Assembly: GCA_024233005.1 (NCBI GenBank) | Contig: JACKQE010000003.1 | Coordinates: forward strand, 186,001-250,000 | Source: Akkermansiaceae bacterium | GTDB taxonomy: Bacteria > Verrucomicrobiota > Verrucomicrobiia > Verrucomicrobiales > DEV007 | DNA length: 64,000 nucleotides | Direction: 5' to 3' | Shown: positions 1-7,625 of the stretch, in pieces | How positions within the stretch are numbered: the stretch's first letter is position 1 | How the letters are laid out: every line of letters begins with the position of its first letter | Program-made: the position numbers and the translations under genes | The notes under the pieces: generated by a model | Database searches by the model: none | What the model saw: only the letters and a program-made list of their open reading frames with translations | What the model was told of the DNA's origin: nothing

Positions 1-1
1 A

Positions 2-124
2 AGCGCCGGGGTCGCGATGTTCGCCGAACTGACCTCGCTATTTTCCGGAAGAAAAGTGGACCGACTGGTTGCCAGAAACGGCGAGGTGCCCCTGCGCAGT
101 CTGGTGCTGCCGATTGGCGAATAG
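2..124 (+). CDS. C-terminal tail of an unidentified protein (partial)
   Basis: An open frame runs from the window edge to a TAG at 122-124 and encodes about 40 residues. It ends in LRSLVLPIGE. The frame has no internal stop and reads like a folded C-terminus, with alternating hydrophobic and charged residues. The RS-V-P ending faintly recalls the last strand of LacI-type sugar-binding domains, but that is not enough to name it. It converges on the PQQ-propeller gene, whose stop lies 38 bases further on. The gene body lies outside the window, so identity is open. Confidence 0.4.
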   Translation, partial: SAGVAMFAELTSLFSGRKVDRLVARNGEVPLRSLVLPIGE

Positions 125-161
125 GAGGAGAAGGCGCTCGCCGCCGAACGGGACGATGTTT

Positions 162-1397
162 TTACTTGGCGCCGATGCAGTAAAGATTGCGGTTCGAGCG
201 GATATAAAGGCGGCCGCTGGCGATGGCGGGGCTGGCGTTGAACACGCCGCGTCCGTCCTCAAGGCGCGCGCTGCCCACGATTTCGCATTTCGGACCGGCT
301 TTGACGAGCACCGCCTGTCCGCCGCGACCGAGATAGACGATGGTGTCACCGGCCAGCACGGGCGAGGCATAGACCTGCCCGGGGTGGGGCGACAGCGGTT
401 CTTCGTAAACGAACTGACCACTGTTCAGGTCCACGCAGTGGGCGGTGCCATTGTTCTCGTGGGCAAAGTAGAGCCGGCCGCCATGGAGCACGGGTGAGGG
501 CACGTTGGTGCCTTTGGCGAGCGTCCAAAGCCGGTGACTTTCGGTGATGTCGCCCGTGCCGCCGAGTTTCACGGCGAGACCACCGGTGCCGCTGCGGCCG
601 CCGACGGCGTAGAGCACGCCCTCGCTCACGATGGGCTGCGGGCACATGTACCAGGAGATGCCGGACTTGCACCGCCAGGCCTCGTCGCCGGTGGCGGCAT
701 CGTAGGCCACGAGTTGCTCGGCCTGAGCCATCACGATCTGAGGGGCTCCGCCGGCGCCGGCCACGGGGAACGGCGCGTGCCAACATTCCTTCAGCTTCGG
801 CGCGCGCCACAACTCTTTGCCGGAGGCCTTGTCCAGCGCGATGAGCGACTCGCTCTCGACGCAGGCATTGACGAGCAATTGTTGGCCCAACAAAGTAAGC
901 GACGCGGCGGAACCCCACCGGTTGAGCTGGGAGCCCACCTCCGCGTGCCACACGTGCCTGCCCGAATGATCGAAGCAAAAAACGCCGGATTTGCCGAAAA
1001 ACACATAGAGATGGGTGGCATCCGCGACGGGGGTGGATGAGGCGTAACCATGATCCTCGCGGATGGAATCGGACTCGGGCAATTGGGACTCCACTGTTTG
1101 ATCCCACAGCTTTTGGCCTGTTGCGGCATCAAAACACAACACGCGCCGGACGAGATCACCGGCACCGCCGACGCTGGCAGTGAGAAATAGCTTGCCGCCG
1201 ACAATCACCGGCGTGGAGGCGCCCATGCCCTCCAGTGGTGCCTTCCAAATCATGTTTTCCGTATCGCTCCATGTGGACGGCACTGCGGCGGCCGCGGAGC
1301 CGGAACCATCGGGACCGCGGAATTGAGGCCAATCCTGGCCTCGCCCGGTTGCGGCCAGGGTGACAGCGCAGGCGACGATAAGTGCGGTGATTTTCAT
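162..1397 (-). CDS. Secreted PQQ-like beta-propeller protein
   Basis: The 411-residue protein begins with a Sec signal peptide (charged MK, hydrophobic core, cleavage near residue 20), followed by DWPQFRGPDGSG, the usual opening of secreted PQQ/quinoprotein-like propellers of Planctomycetes and Verrucomicrobia. Repeated blades follow, with motifs such as LCFDAATGQKLWD, LIALDKASGKELWR, LVAYDAATGDEAW and HCVDLNSGQFVYE. These match the PQQ_2/PQQ_3 repeat (pfam13360 type). No separate dehydrogenase or heme-binding CxxCH motif is present, so a binding or structural role outside the cytoplasm is likelier than redox catalysis. The upstream neighbour on the same strand is a trpF remnant. The substrate is unknown. 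Family confidence is high, function low. Confidence 0.85.
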   Translation of the reverse strand: MKITALIVACAVTLAATGRGQDWPQFRGPDGSGSAAAAVPSTWSDTENMIWKAPLEGMGASTPVIVGGKLFLTASVGGAGDLVRRVLCFDAATGQKLWDQTVESQLPESDSIREDHGYASSTPVADATHLYVFFGKSGVFCFDHSGRHVWHAEVGSQLNRWGSAASLTLLGQQLLVNACVESESLIALDKASGKELWRAPKLKECWHAPFPVAGAGGAPQIVMAQAEQLVAYDAATGDEAWRCKSGISWYMCPQPIVSEGVLYAVGGRSGTGGLAVKLGGTGDITESHRLWTLAKGTNVPSPVLHGGRLYFAHENNGTAHCVDLNSGQFVYEEPLSPHPGQVYASPVLAGDTIVYLGRGGQAVLVKAGPKCEIVGSARLEDGRGVFNASPAIASGRLYIRSNRNLYCIGAK

Positions 1398-1442
1398 GGC
1401 TCGATTACGACAAATAATGGTTCGGTTGAAAACAACAATTAT

Positions 1443-1808
1443 TCAGGCAGGCACGGCATCTTTGCGTATGGTGGCAATGCAGTCCCTGACTTTCGCGAGA
1501 TCCTTCCGGCCCGGCGTGCCGCTCCCGGCTCGACTGGCGACATCGATGGGCGTGAGACCGCCCGCGAGGATGATTCTCCGCCCCGGCCAGCGATCCACCG
1601 CGGCGCCTGCGATCGACCAATCCAGGGGCCCTCCGATGCCGACACGCGCAACGGGTTCCCACGTGTCCAGCAAAATGGTGGTGCCAGGGTTGGATTCCAC
1701 GCGGCTGAGTTCCTTCTTGTTTTTGATCCCCAGAGCCTTGCGCACCGGAAAACCGCGAGCGGCGAGCCGGGCGAAAGTGGACGGCTGCTCGTCGCCATGA
1801 AGTTGCTG
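1443..1808 (-). pseudogene. trpF: Truncated trpF (phosphoribosylanthranilate isomerase) remnant
   Basis: Read on the minus strand, the frame after a TAG at 1809-1811 begins QQLHGDEQPSTFARL. This is the central VQLHGdE motif of TrpF. It continues through LLDTWEP, GIGGPLDWS and the phosphate-loop sequence ILAGGLTP, and ends with GRKDLAKVRDCIATI. TrpF normally converts phosphoribosylanthranilate to the carboxyphenylamino-deoxyribulose phosphate in tryptophan synthesis. The whole N-terminal half, with the catalytic Cys of the KICG motif, is absent and an in-frame stop precedes the fragment. About 15 residues between GGLTP and the SGVE-like region are also missing, because GGLTP runs directly into IDVASRAGSG. 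A GTG at 1745 could start a shorter frame but would not give an active enzyme. Confidence 0.75.
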
Positions 1809-1811
1809 CTA

Positions 1812-2351
1812 TTACTTTTCTTTTTCAACCCCTCGGCTCCCTTCCCGCCGAAGGCCCGGGGTCGGCGGGGGTTCGTTCTCCTTCCCGACGCGGATCGGCA
1901 GCCTCACATCCAGGATGCGGACGATGGCCGGGAGCTGCTTCCGAAACTGCGGCGCCGCCATCGGGATGTCAGCGCCTTCCCGCTTCATGCTCACAGGCAC
2001 GCATGCCATCTCTCGCGCCTCGTTCTTTCGCAAGTCGCCGACCTCTGCGAAACGTGCCGTCGCAGTGATGGCTTCGACCGGCTGGACCAAGGAAAACACC
2101 AAGGCTGTCACCTTCCCGGAAATCTCCCGGAGCCCCACCGTGCCCACCTGGACGCCCTTGCGAAACCAATGCCGCCTTGGGCCGATACAGGCTCCCATTT
2201 CCGTGGCAAACTCCGAATCGGGGTGCCCTAGACCGGGCAGGAGGATGCGCTGACGCCCGTCGAGATGGGACTGGTCGCTTTCCCACTGACGCAGGCGCGA
2301 GCAATGCGCGCCAACCAAGCCCGAAAGACGACGTTGCAGCCAGCCGATCAA
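1812..2351 (-). other. Open frame of unknown origin in a decayed region
   Basis: The stretch from 1812 to 2703 has no recognisable intact gene. This minus-strand frame of about 180 codons contains a part that looks protein-like, including TATARFAEVGDLRKNEAREM, VPVSMKREGADIPM and VRILDVRLPIRVGKENEP. Its beginning is rich in Arg, Gly and His and looks non-coding. The frame ends directly in front of the trpF fragment, so it may be the 3' part of a decayed gene that replaced the trpF 5' half. I do not recognise the family. Confidence 0.25.
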
Positions 2352-2455
2352 ATCCCTTGAGGGTTCGCTCGGCGCAGGGCGCGTGCAGGCTTCGGAAGGC
2401 AGGAAGGCGCTCCGGCGGATTGAAGTTCACCTTGTCGCTGTCGGGTGAAAACGGA

Positions 2456-2699
2456 TCATCCCCACTGTGGAGTGCACCAGGGACAGGCAATCACCCACGT
2501 GTGGATGTCGGGATCGAGGCATTTCCCGAGGAGGCCAGCATCCTCCCCTCCGGCGATCAGGTTGAAACGACGCTAGTCTTCCTTCCCGGCGGAGATCCAG
2601 CTGCGATCCACCTTGCCGCGTCTGGATTCGATGGTATCCCCACTGCCGTCGCCGCCCTCGCGGAAGCCGACCCATGCGACCAAATCCGACAGAAATCGC
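2456..2699 (-). pseudogene. Fragment of an unrecognised gene with an in-frame stop
   Basis: One minus-strand frame reads FLSDLVAWVGFREGGDGSGD, then GKVDRSWISAGKED, then a TAG, then RRFNLIAGGEDAGLLGKCL and DPDIHTWVIACPWCTPQWG before a TGA. Protein-like sequence on both sides of the TAG in the same frame suggests a gene broken by a nonsense mutation. No start codon or intact downstream part is visible. It lies just downstream of the YggS-family gene on the same strand. I cannot name the family. Confidence 0.3.
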
Positions 2700-2703
2700 T
2701 CCC

Positions 2704-3393
2704 TTACGCTTTCTCCCGCTCCCCAAAGATCGCGGTCCCCACCCGGACCAGGGTGGCGCCTTCCGCGATGGCGACAGGGAAGTCGTGGCTCATGCCCATG
2801 GACAACTCCGGCAAACGGATTCCCTGCTCGTGTTCCAGGGCATCGCGGAGTTCCCTGAGCCGGGAGAAGGCAGGACGAGCGCCTTCTGCGTCTTCCGTGA
2901 AGGCGGGAATGGTCATCAGTCCCCGGATCTGCAACCGTGGCAGGCGAAGCAACCCGGGCAAGGTCTCCCTTACGCTTTCAGCGGTGAAACCATACTTGGC
3001 CGGATCTTCGGCTGCATTGACCTGCAACAGCACGGGAACGATGAGCCCCAGTTCTTCCGCGATCCGATCGATGGCATGGGCGAGTTCCGCGGAGTCCACA
3101 CTCTCGATCATCCGGAACAGCGGCAGGGCCTTGCGCACTTTGTTCGTCTGGAGATGGCCAATGAGGTGCCAATCGAGATGATCCGGAAGCGCCGAAACTT
3201 TGCCGGCCGCCTCCTGGACGCGGTTCTCCCCGAATAGCACCTGCCCTGCCGCTGCTGCTTCGGCGACGGCTTCGACGGAGTGATTCTTGCTCACGGCGAC
3301 GAGCCGCACGGCATCGGGTGCGCGGCCGACCCGTTCCGCGGCGGCGGCCACCTGCGCGCGGACCGATTGCAGCCTTTCCGCGATCGCACTCAT
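2704..3393 (-). CDS. yggS: YggS/PLPBP family pyridoxal-phosphate homeostasis protein
   Basis: The 229-residue length and the sequence fit the single-domain PLP-binding TIM-barrel family YggS/PROSC. The cofactor lysine is in LVAVSKNHS (Lys36), followed by LFGENRVQE, WHLIGHLQTNK (about residues 76-85), a GLMTIP segment, the phosphate-binding SMGMSHDFPVAI and the terminal RVGTAIFGER. Proteins of this family act in cytoplasmic vitamin B6 and amino-acid homeostasis rather than as true racemases. The ATG overlaps the TGA of the upstream gene by four bases (ATGA), implying translational coupling with the secreted lectin-fold protein, an unusual partner. No proC or ylm cluster is adjacent. Confidence 0.95.
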   Translation of the reverse strand: MSAIAERLQSVRAQVAAAAERVGRAPDAVRLVAVSKNHSVEAVAEAAAAGQVLFGENRVQEAAGKVSALPDHLDWHLIGHLQTNKVRKALPLFRMIESVDSAELAHAIDRIAEELGLIVPVLLQVNAAEDPAKYGFTAESVRETLPGLLRLPRLQIRGLMTIPAFTEDAEGARPAFSRLRELRDALEHEQGIRLPELSMGMSHDFPVAIAEGATLVRVGTAIFGEREKA

Positions 3394-4055
3394 GGCCGGG
3401 ATGCGGGCAAACGCCGGATTTCCACGTCGTCCCAGATGCCGACATCGTCGAAGGAACCCAGCCCGATCAGGCCGGTGGCAAAGGTTTTGTCATGAGCTTC
3501 CATGGCCGGATGACTGAGGTCATCAAAGAAGACCTGGATGAGTCCGCTCGACACCCGGCGCACCAGCTTGACGGTGTGCCAATGATTCTCCCGCCAAGGG
3601 GTGCCCGGGTTGGACACTTCGGAGATCTTGATGCGGGGCGCCTGGTTGACAATGAAGATCTGGTTGGCGTGATCATCCGCTTTCTCTCCAAAATGGACAT
3701 AGTAAAAATGGGCGGTGTCCTGGTGTCCGAAAATGAGACACATGTCACGGTGACCATAGGCTGCCTTGGTGGTGCTCACTTTGGCAGTAAGTTCGAAATC
3801 ACCGAGCGGAGTGTCCTTCAAGAGGGAGTAATTGAAAGGACTGCGATACGGAGGCTCGTAATGGGACTGCTGAAAGAGCTCGTACACCCTATTGCCCTCC
3901 AGTTCCGTGATCCGCCATGCCTTGGCATCCGTGGGAACCCAGCGGGACGCCCCGGAGGAGAAATCCTCTTTCAAGACCGCGGCATCCTCAGCAGGAGCTG
4001 TCCCGGAGGTCATGAGGGAGAGGATCAAGGAAAGCAGCAACAGGGGATTTTTCAC
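3390..4055 (-). CDS. Secreted concanavalin-like (DUF1080-like) protein
   Basis: The 221-residue protein has a signal peptide (residues 1-22, MKNPLLLL core, APAED after the cleavage region). A beta-sandwich domain with the signatures of secreted DUF1080/LamG-like folds follows: LKEDFSSGASRW, FELTAKVSTT, CLIFGHQDTAHFYYVHFG, WHTVKLVRR and FDDVGIWDDVEIRRL. Such domains are common in Verrucomicrobia as carbohydrate-binding or glycoside-processing modules. No catalytic acidic pair of GH16 type is visible. The gene heads a two-gene unit and its stop overlaps the yggS start. The divergent neighbour is a diheme cytochrome. The ligand is unknown. Confidence 0.75.
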   Translation of the reverse strand: MKNPLLLLSLILSLMTSGTAPAEDAAVLKEDFSSGASRWVPTDAKAWRITELEGNRVYELFQQSHYEPPYRSPFNYSLLKDTPLGDFELTAKVSTTKAAYGHRDMCLIFGHQDTAHFYYVHFGEKADDHANQIFIVNQAPRIKISEVSNPGTPWRENHWHTVKLVRRVSSGLIQVFFDDLSHPAMEAHDKTFATGLIGLGSFDDVGIWDDVEIRRLPASRP

Positions 4056-4200
4056 TGGGGGACAGTGTCGCCTCCCAATGGGGATTTATCAAGCATTCCC
4101 CTCCCATGGACTTGGATGCAGGCATGATCACGCAGGGCAATGCCGCATGATTTTTGCCAGCTTTGCGTCCAATTTCCCGAGAGGAATTGCAGCGTCAGCC

Positions 4201-4977
4201 ATGATCCAGAATACCTTCCTCCCCCTTTGGCTTGGACTCGCATGGTTAATAGTCGGTCCGGTCTGGCTTCGCGGCGGAGATCCGGCACCGGATGACACCG
4301 ACCTGCATCTTTATCTTCAGGGACGCTTCGTTTTCGAAAAAAACTGCGTGCTTTGCCATGGCCGCAGCGGAAGGGGCGACGGTCCCTGGGCGGAGGAACT
4401 CATCGACAAACCACGCAATTTCCGGGTCGGTATTTTCAAATTCCGCAGCACCCCGTGCGGCTTTTTGCCGACCGATGACGACCTGCGCAACACCATCCGC
4501 TCGGGAATATCCGGCACCGCGATGCCAAAGTTCGACACTCTCCTGGAAAATGACCTGACCGCAGTGCTCACCTACATCAAGAGCCTCTCCCGACGGTGGA
4601 AGGACAAGGCCCTCCATGCGAAGCCGGTGGAGCTACCGGAAGTTCCCGATGGGCTCCTGCGGGGAACTGATCTCGCGGCCAGGGCGGCGGCGGGGCGTTC
4701 TCTTTTTCTCCTGACCTGTGCCACCTGCCATGGCGAAACCGGCCGGGGCGATGGTCCCGCTGCGAAAGGCCTGGTGGATGTCTGGGAGCACCCCATCGTG
4801 CCAGCCAACCTGGGGCTCCCCCACCACAAAAGCGGGGACTCCATGGATCGCCTGTTCCGCACCATCGCCCTGGGGCTCGATGGCACGCCGATGGTGGGAT
4901 TCCGCGGCACCTTGCAGGACGACCAGATCTGGAATCTGGTCGCCTATATCAAAAGTCTTGAGCGGCCCCAGGAGTAA
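4201..4977 (+). CDS. Secreted diheme cytochrome c
   Basis: The 258-residue protein has two c-type heme-binding motifs, CVLCH and CATCH, each at the start of a cytochrome c fold. The axial Met of the first domain is probably in TAMPKFD and that of the second in TPMVGFRG. Both halves share the pattern RGDGPWAEEL / RGDGPAAKGL and end with LTYIKSLSRR / VAYIKSLERP, so the gene arose by internal duplication. I chose ATG 4201 because it starts a good signal peptide (MIQNTFLPLWLGLAWLIVG); an in-frame ATG at 4147 would place extra residues in front. It is probably a periplasmic electron carrier. No oxidase subunit is adjacent. Confidence 0.9.
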   Translation: MIQNTFLPLWLGLAWLIVGPVWLRGGDPAPDDTDLHLYLQGRFVFEKNCVLCHGRSGRGDGPWAEELIDKPRNFRVGIFKFRSTPCGFLPTDDDLRNTIRSGISGTAMPKFDTLLENDLTAVLTYIKSLSRRWKDKALHAKPVELPEVPDGLLRGTDLAARAAAGRSLFLLTCATCHGETGRGDGPAAKGLVDVWEHPIVPANLGLPHHKSGDSMDRLFRTIALGLDGTPMVGFRGTLQDDQIWNLVAYIKSLERPQE

Positions 4978-4995
4978 GCCTCGGGAGGCGTCCGC

Positions 4996-6285
4996 TCAAG
5001 CCAGGGCCGCCGCGAGAGCGCGGTCGAGATCCTTGCGGATGTCGTCGATGTGCTCGATTCCCACGGAAAGCCGGACCAGTTCCGGCGTGATGCCCCCGGC
5101 CCGTTGCTGTTCTTCGCTGAGTTGGGAATGCGTCGTCGTCGCGGGGTGGATCGCCAAGGATTTGGCGTCCCCCACATTGGCGAGATGCGAGAACAGCTGA
5201 AGCCCGTCAATGAATTTGCGTCCCGCATCCCGCCCCCCTTTGATGCCGAAGACCACCATGGATCCACCCTTGCCGCGGAGATATTTCACATTGCGACCGT
5301 ACTCGGGATCATCGGAAAGGCCGGGGAACCGGACCCACTCGACCCTCGGATCATCCTTGAGATATTGCGCCACAGCGAGCGCATTGGAGCAGTGCCGCTC
5401 CATCCGCAGCGGCAAGGTCTCGATCCCCTGGAGGAAGAGCCAGGAATTGTCCGGAGCAATGCAGGCTCCCAGATTTCGCAAAGGAACCGTCCGCATGCGC
5501 AGGATGTAGGCCAGCGGGGAGAGCATGTCGGGCAGGTCGTGCCCCCACCGGAGACCGTGGTAGCCATTGTCGGGCTCGTCAAAGAGCGGGTGCTTGCCGG
5601 AGCTCCAATCGAACCGCCCACTATCGATCACGATCCCCCCAAGCCCTGTGCCATGGCCTCCGAGCCATTTGGTGAGGGAATGCACCACGATGTCGGCCCC
5701 ATGATCGAGGGGACGAGTCAGGTAAGGAGTGGAGAAGGTGCTGTCGACGATGAGGGGAATGCCATGAGCCTTGGCGATGTCTCCCACCGCATCCAAATCG
5801 GTGATCTCCAACGAGGGATTGGAAACCGTTTCACAGAACAGAGCGCGCGTTTTGCCATCGATCGCGGCGGCAAAATGCTCCGGATTCGTGGAATCGACAA
5901 AACGAACCTCAATTCCCAAGGCCGGCAGGATCTCGGCGAACTGAGTGTAGGTCCCACCATAGAGGTTGCGCGCCGAAACGATGTTGTCACCGACCTTGGC
6001 AAGATTGATAATGGCGTAAAATATGGCGCTGGTGCCGGACGCGATTCCCAGTCCTCCCATCTCCGGAGCCCCCTCCAGAAGTGCAACCCGCTTTTCCAGC
6101 ACGTCGGTCGTGGGATTCATGAGGCGGGTGTAAATATTGCCCAATTCTCTCAGGGCAAACAGATTGGCTGCGTGCTCGGCGCTTTTGAAAACAAAGCTGC
6201 TGGTGCGGTAGATGGGGACAGCCCGGGATAGCGTCGTGGGATCGGGTTGTTGCCCGCCGTGAAGGCAAAGAGTCTCGAGATTCAT
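4996..6285 (-). CDS. metY: O-acetylhomoserine sulfhydrylase (MetY), Cys/Met metabolism PLP enzyme
   Basis: The 429-residue length matches MetY rather than the shorter cystathionine synthases and lyases (about 380-400). The N-terminus ETLCLHGGQQPDPTT, the segment IYTRLMNPTTDVLEKRVA, the cofactor-stacking region ARNLYGGTYTQF, VDSTFSTPYL and the PLP lysine in VHSLTKWLGGHGT (Lys206) all belong to this fold type I family. It would make homocysteine from O-acetylhomoserine and sulfide in the cytoplasm. The 185-bp leader does not fit a known SAM riboswitch well. MetX is not in the window. Confidence 0.93.
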   Translation of the reverse strand: MNLETLCLHGGQQPDPTTLSRAVPIYRTSSFVFKSAEHAANLFALRELGNIYTRLMNPTTDVLEKRVALLEGAPEMGGLGIASGTSAIFYAIINLAKVGDNIVSARNLYGGTYTQFAEILPALGIEVRFVDSTNPEHFAAAIDGKTRALFCETVSNPSLEITDLDAVGDIAKAHGIPLIVDSTFSTPYLTRPLDHGADIVVHSLTKWLGGHGTGLGGIVIDSGRFDWSSGKHPLFDEPDNGYHGLRWGHDLPDMLSPLAYILRMRTVPLRNLGACIAPDNSWLFLQGIETLPLRMERHCSNALAVAQYLKDDPRVEWVRFPGLSDDPEYGRNVKYLRGKGGSMVVFGIKGGRDAGRKFIDGLQLFSHLANVGDAKSLAIHPATTTHSQLSEEQQRAGGITPELVRLSVGIEHIDDIRKDLDRALAAALA

Positions 6286-6470
6286 GGAAGTCTGGGTCGG
6301 GGTTCAAGAATCCACCGGCGAAGACCTGATGGGCAGGTTCTCATGGTCGGAGGAGCGTTGACTTTAGCCCCAGGAACGAGATTTCGTAAACCAAAAACCC
6401 CCTTTCCGCAGGGATTCATCTGCCAGACCGCCGCCCCGCGGTCCACTGAGTTCCGCCAAGACGGAAAGGA

Positions 6471-6902
6471 TCACTTCACCACTTCGAGTCTCACTGGAAC
6501 GATCCCGGCATCGTAAGCATCGATGGCCCGGGCCGCGGCGACTGAAAGATCAATGACTCTCCCTTTGGTGAAAGGTCCCCGGTTGTTGATCCGCACCACG
6601 CATTGCCGACCGTTGTTGAGGTTGGTGACCCGGACCCGGGTCCCAAAGGGAAGCGTCCTGTGGGCAGCCGTCATGGTGTTCTGGTCATAGGTTTCTCCAC
6701 AGGAAGTCCGGCAGTGGTTCCACCGCCCTCCATACCAGGAGGCTTTCCCGGATTGGTAATCACACCAGTGCTCCACTTCGACCGCAGGGACTTCCCCGTA
6801 ACGAGGTCCCTTGGAGTGCAAATGGCAAGCCGGGGTGCATACCACCAAGCCCAACAACAGAAGGAAGGGAGACAGCTGAGCAGTGTGGATGACTTTAGCC
6901 AT
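6471..6902 (-). CDS. rlpA: RlpA-like double-psi beta-barrel protein (septal lytic transglycosylase family)
   Basis: From ATG 6902 the protein has 143 residues: a signal peptide with a possible lipobox (TPAC near residue 24), then GKASWYGGRWNHCRTSCGE, AAHRTLPFGTRVRVTNL and RINNRGPFTKGRVIDLS. The last two are diagnostic for RlpA double-psi beta-barrels, with the conserved acid in VIDLS. There is no SPOR domain, so septal targeting by denuded glycan is not shown. Family members cleave glycan strands lacking stem peptides. The frame is open further upstream to 6992, but 6902 gives a clean signal peptide. A run of nine C on the coding strand lies about 7 nt in front of the ATG, where a ribosome site would normally be. 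Confidence 0.85.
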   Translation of the reverse strand: MAKVIHTAQLSPFLLLLGLVVCTPACHLHSKGPRYGEVPAVEVEHWCDYQSGKASWYGGRWNHCRTSCGETYDQNTMTAAHRTLPFGTRVRVTNLNNGRQCVVRINNRGPFTKGRVIDLSVAAARAIDAYDAGIVPVRLEVVK

Positions 6903-6909
6903 GCTGAAA

Positions 6910-6918
6910 GGGGGGGGG
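6910..6918. repeat. G9/C9 homopolymer in front of rlpA
   Basis: Nine consecutive G on the plus strand (C on the rlpA coding strand) lie about 7 nt upstream of the rlpA start codon. Tracts of this length are prone to slippage. Here a length change would alter the leader rather than the reading frame from ATG 6902. Confidence 0.6.
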
Positions 6919-7043
6919 AAGTATAGCTCTGAAACCTTCGCAATTCTCAATTTTCCATACTTTCGCAGAAAATCAAGCAGTCTGAACCTCACCGCTACGC
7001 CATGCGTCCGCCTTCCGTGGAAACACCTGAGGCCAATTCCTCC

Positions 7044-7071
7044 TTGACAGCATCGCGTATGGATATAGATT
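7044..7071 (+). promoter_or_regulatory. Sigma-70-type promoter of rpsT
   Basis: TTGACA at 7044-7049 is a perfect -35 hexamer. With a 16-bp spacer, TAGATT (7066-7071) is an acceptable -10. TATAGA at 7064 would have a spacer of only 14. The start codon is at 7116, giving a leader of roughly 40 nt. Confidence 0.5.
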
Positions 7072-7115
7072 CGCCACCCTTTTTCACCACTTCAAGGGAA
7101 CCCTCCCAACCTGTC

Positions 7116-7382
7116 ATGGCCAACACCAAATCCGCTCTCAAACGCGTCCGTCAGACCCGTGTCCGCACGCAACGCAACCGCGTCATCAAGTCCAACATCC
7201 GGGCCAGCCGCAAGAAAGTGAACGCTGCGATCCTTTCCGGAGATGCCGATGCCGCCTTGGAAGCGCTCAAAGCATTTACTTCCGCTGCTGACAAGGCCAG
7301 CCGCAACAACATCATTCATCGCAACGCCGCCGACCGCCTCAAAGGCGCCCTGACCCGTCGGATTCAGGCTCTCGCCAAATAA
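7116..7382 (+). CDS. rpsT: 30S ribosomal protein S20
   Basis: The 88-residue basic protein starts MANTKSALKRVRQT, continues with NRVIKSNIRASRKKVNAAI, and ends in IIHRNAADRLKGALTRRI. This is the complete S20 pattern of three long helices and the conserved NKAARKKSRL-like motif. It binds the 5' domain of 16S rRNA. The start was chosen at 7116 because MANTKSA is the family N-terminus; the frame is open upstream. It is monocistronic, with its own promoter and a downstream palindrome. Confidence 0.97.
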   Translation: MANTKSALKRVRQTRVRTQRNRVIKSNIRASRKKVNAAILSGDADAALEALKAFTSAADKASRNNIIHRNAADRLKGALTRRIQALAK

Positions 7383-7403
7383 TCCCTTCCGGGAAAAACA
7401 GAC

Positions 7404-7419
7404 CATCCGGTACCGGATG
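7404..7419. terminator. 16-bp perfect palindrome behind rpsT
   Basis: CATCCGGTACCGGATG is a perfect 16-bp palindrome 21 bases after the rpsT stop. As RNA it would form a GC-rich hairpin with a minimal loop. There is no T-tract, so it could equally be a DNA-binding site or a 3'-end processing stem. Confidence 0.35.
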
Positions 7420-7520
7420 TGGTGGCTTCAACCATAGCTCTTACAGGGGCTGTGGTTATTCTGTATTTTGGGATAATTGCGCCAGTTTCCCACCGACTTT
7501 CGGTTGTCGGCATTGAATTG

Positions 7521-7529
7521 TGAAATAAT
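7521..7529 (+). promoter_or_regulatory. Possible extended -10 element before the mla-like operon
   Basis: TGAAATAAT resembles an extended -10 (TGn plus AATAAT). No convincing -35 lies 17 bp upstream. It sits about 95 nt before the permease start. A second candidate, TGGGATAAT, lies near 7470. The rest of the 243-bp gap after rpsT shows no gene. Confidence 0.3.
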
Positions 7530-7625
7530 CGGACTACCTTTTACGTCTGTTTGAGTGTCCCCGTCCCAAGCCTGCCCTGAACTGGGGAAGAGGGCATTCG
7601 ATGGCAGAGGGGGAACGTCGTATCA

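Noticed and set aside
6426..6443. GACCGC/GCGGTC hairpin between rlpA and metY as a terminator
   Set aside because: The stem is only six pairs and no T-run follows on the minus strand. It is not reported as a feature.
6286..6470. GGGGCTAAAGTCAACG in the metY leader as a possible SAM-II or SAM-V riboswitch
   Set aside because: The GCUAAA core is present, but it lies too far from the start codon and the flanking stems and pseudoknot could not be built.
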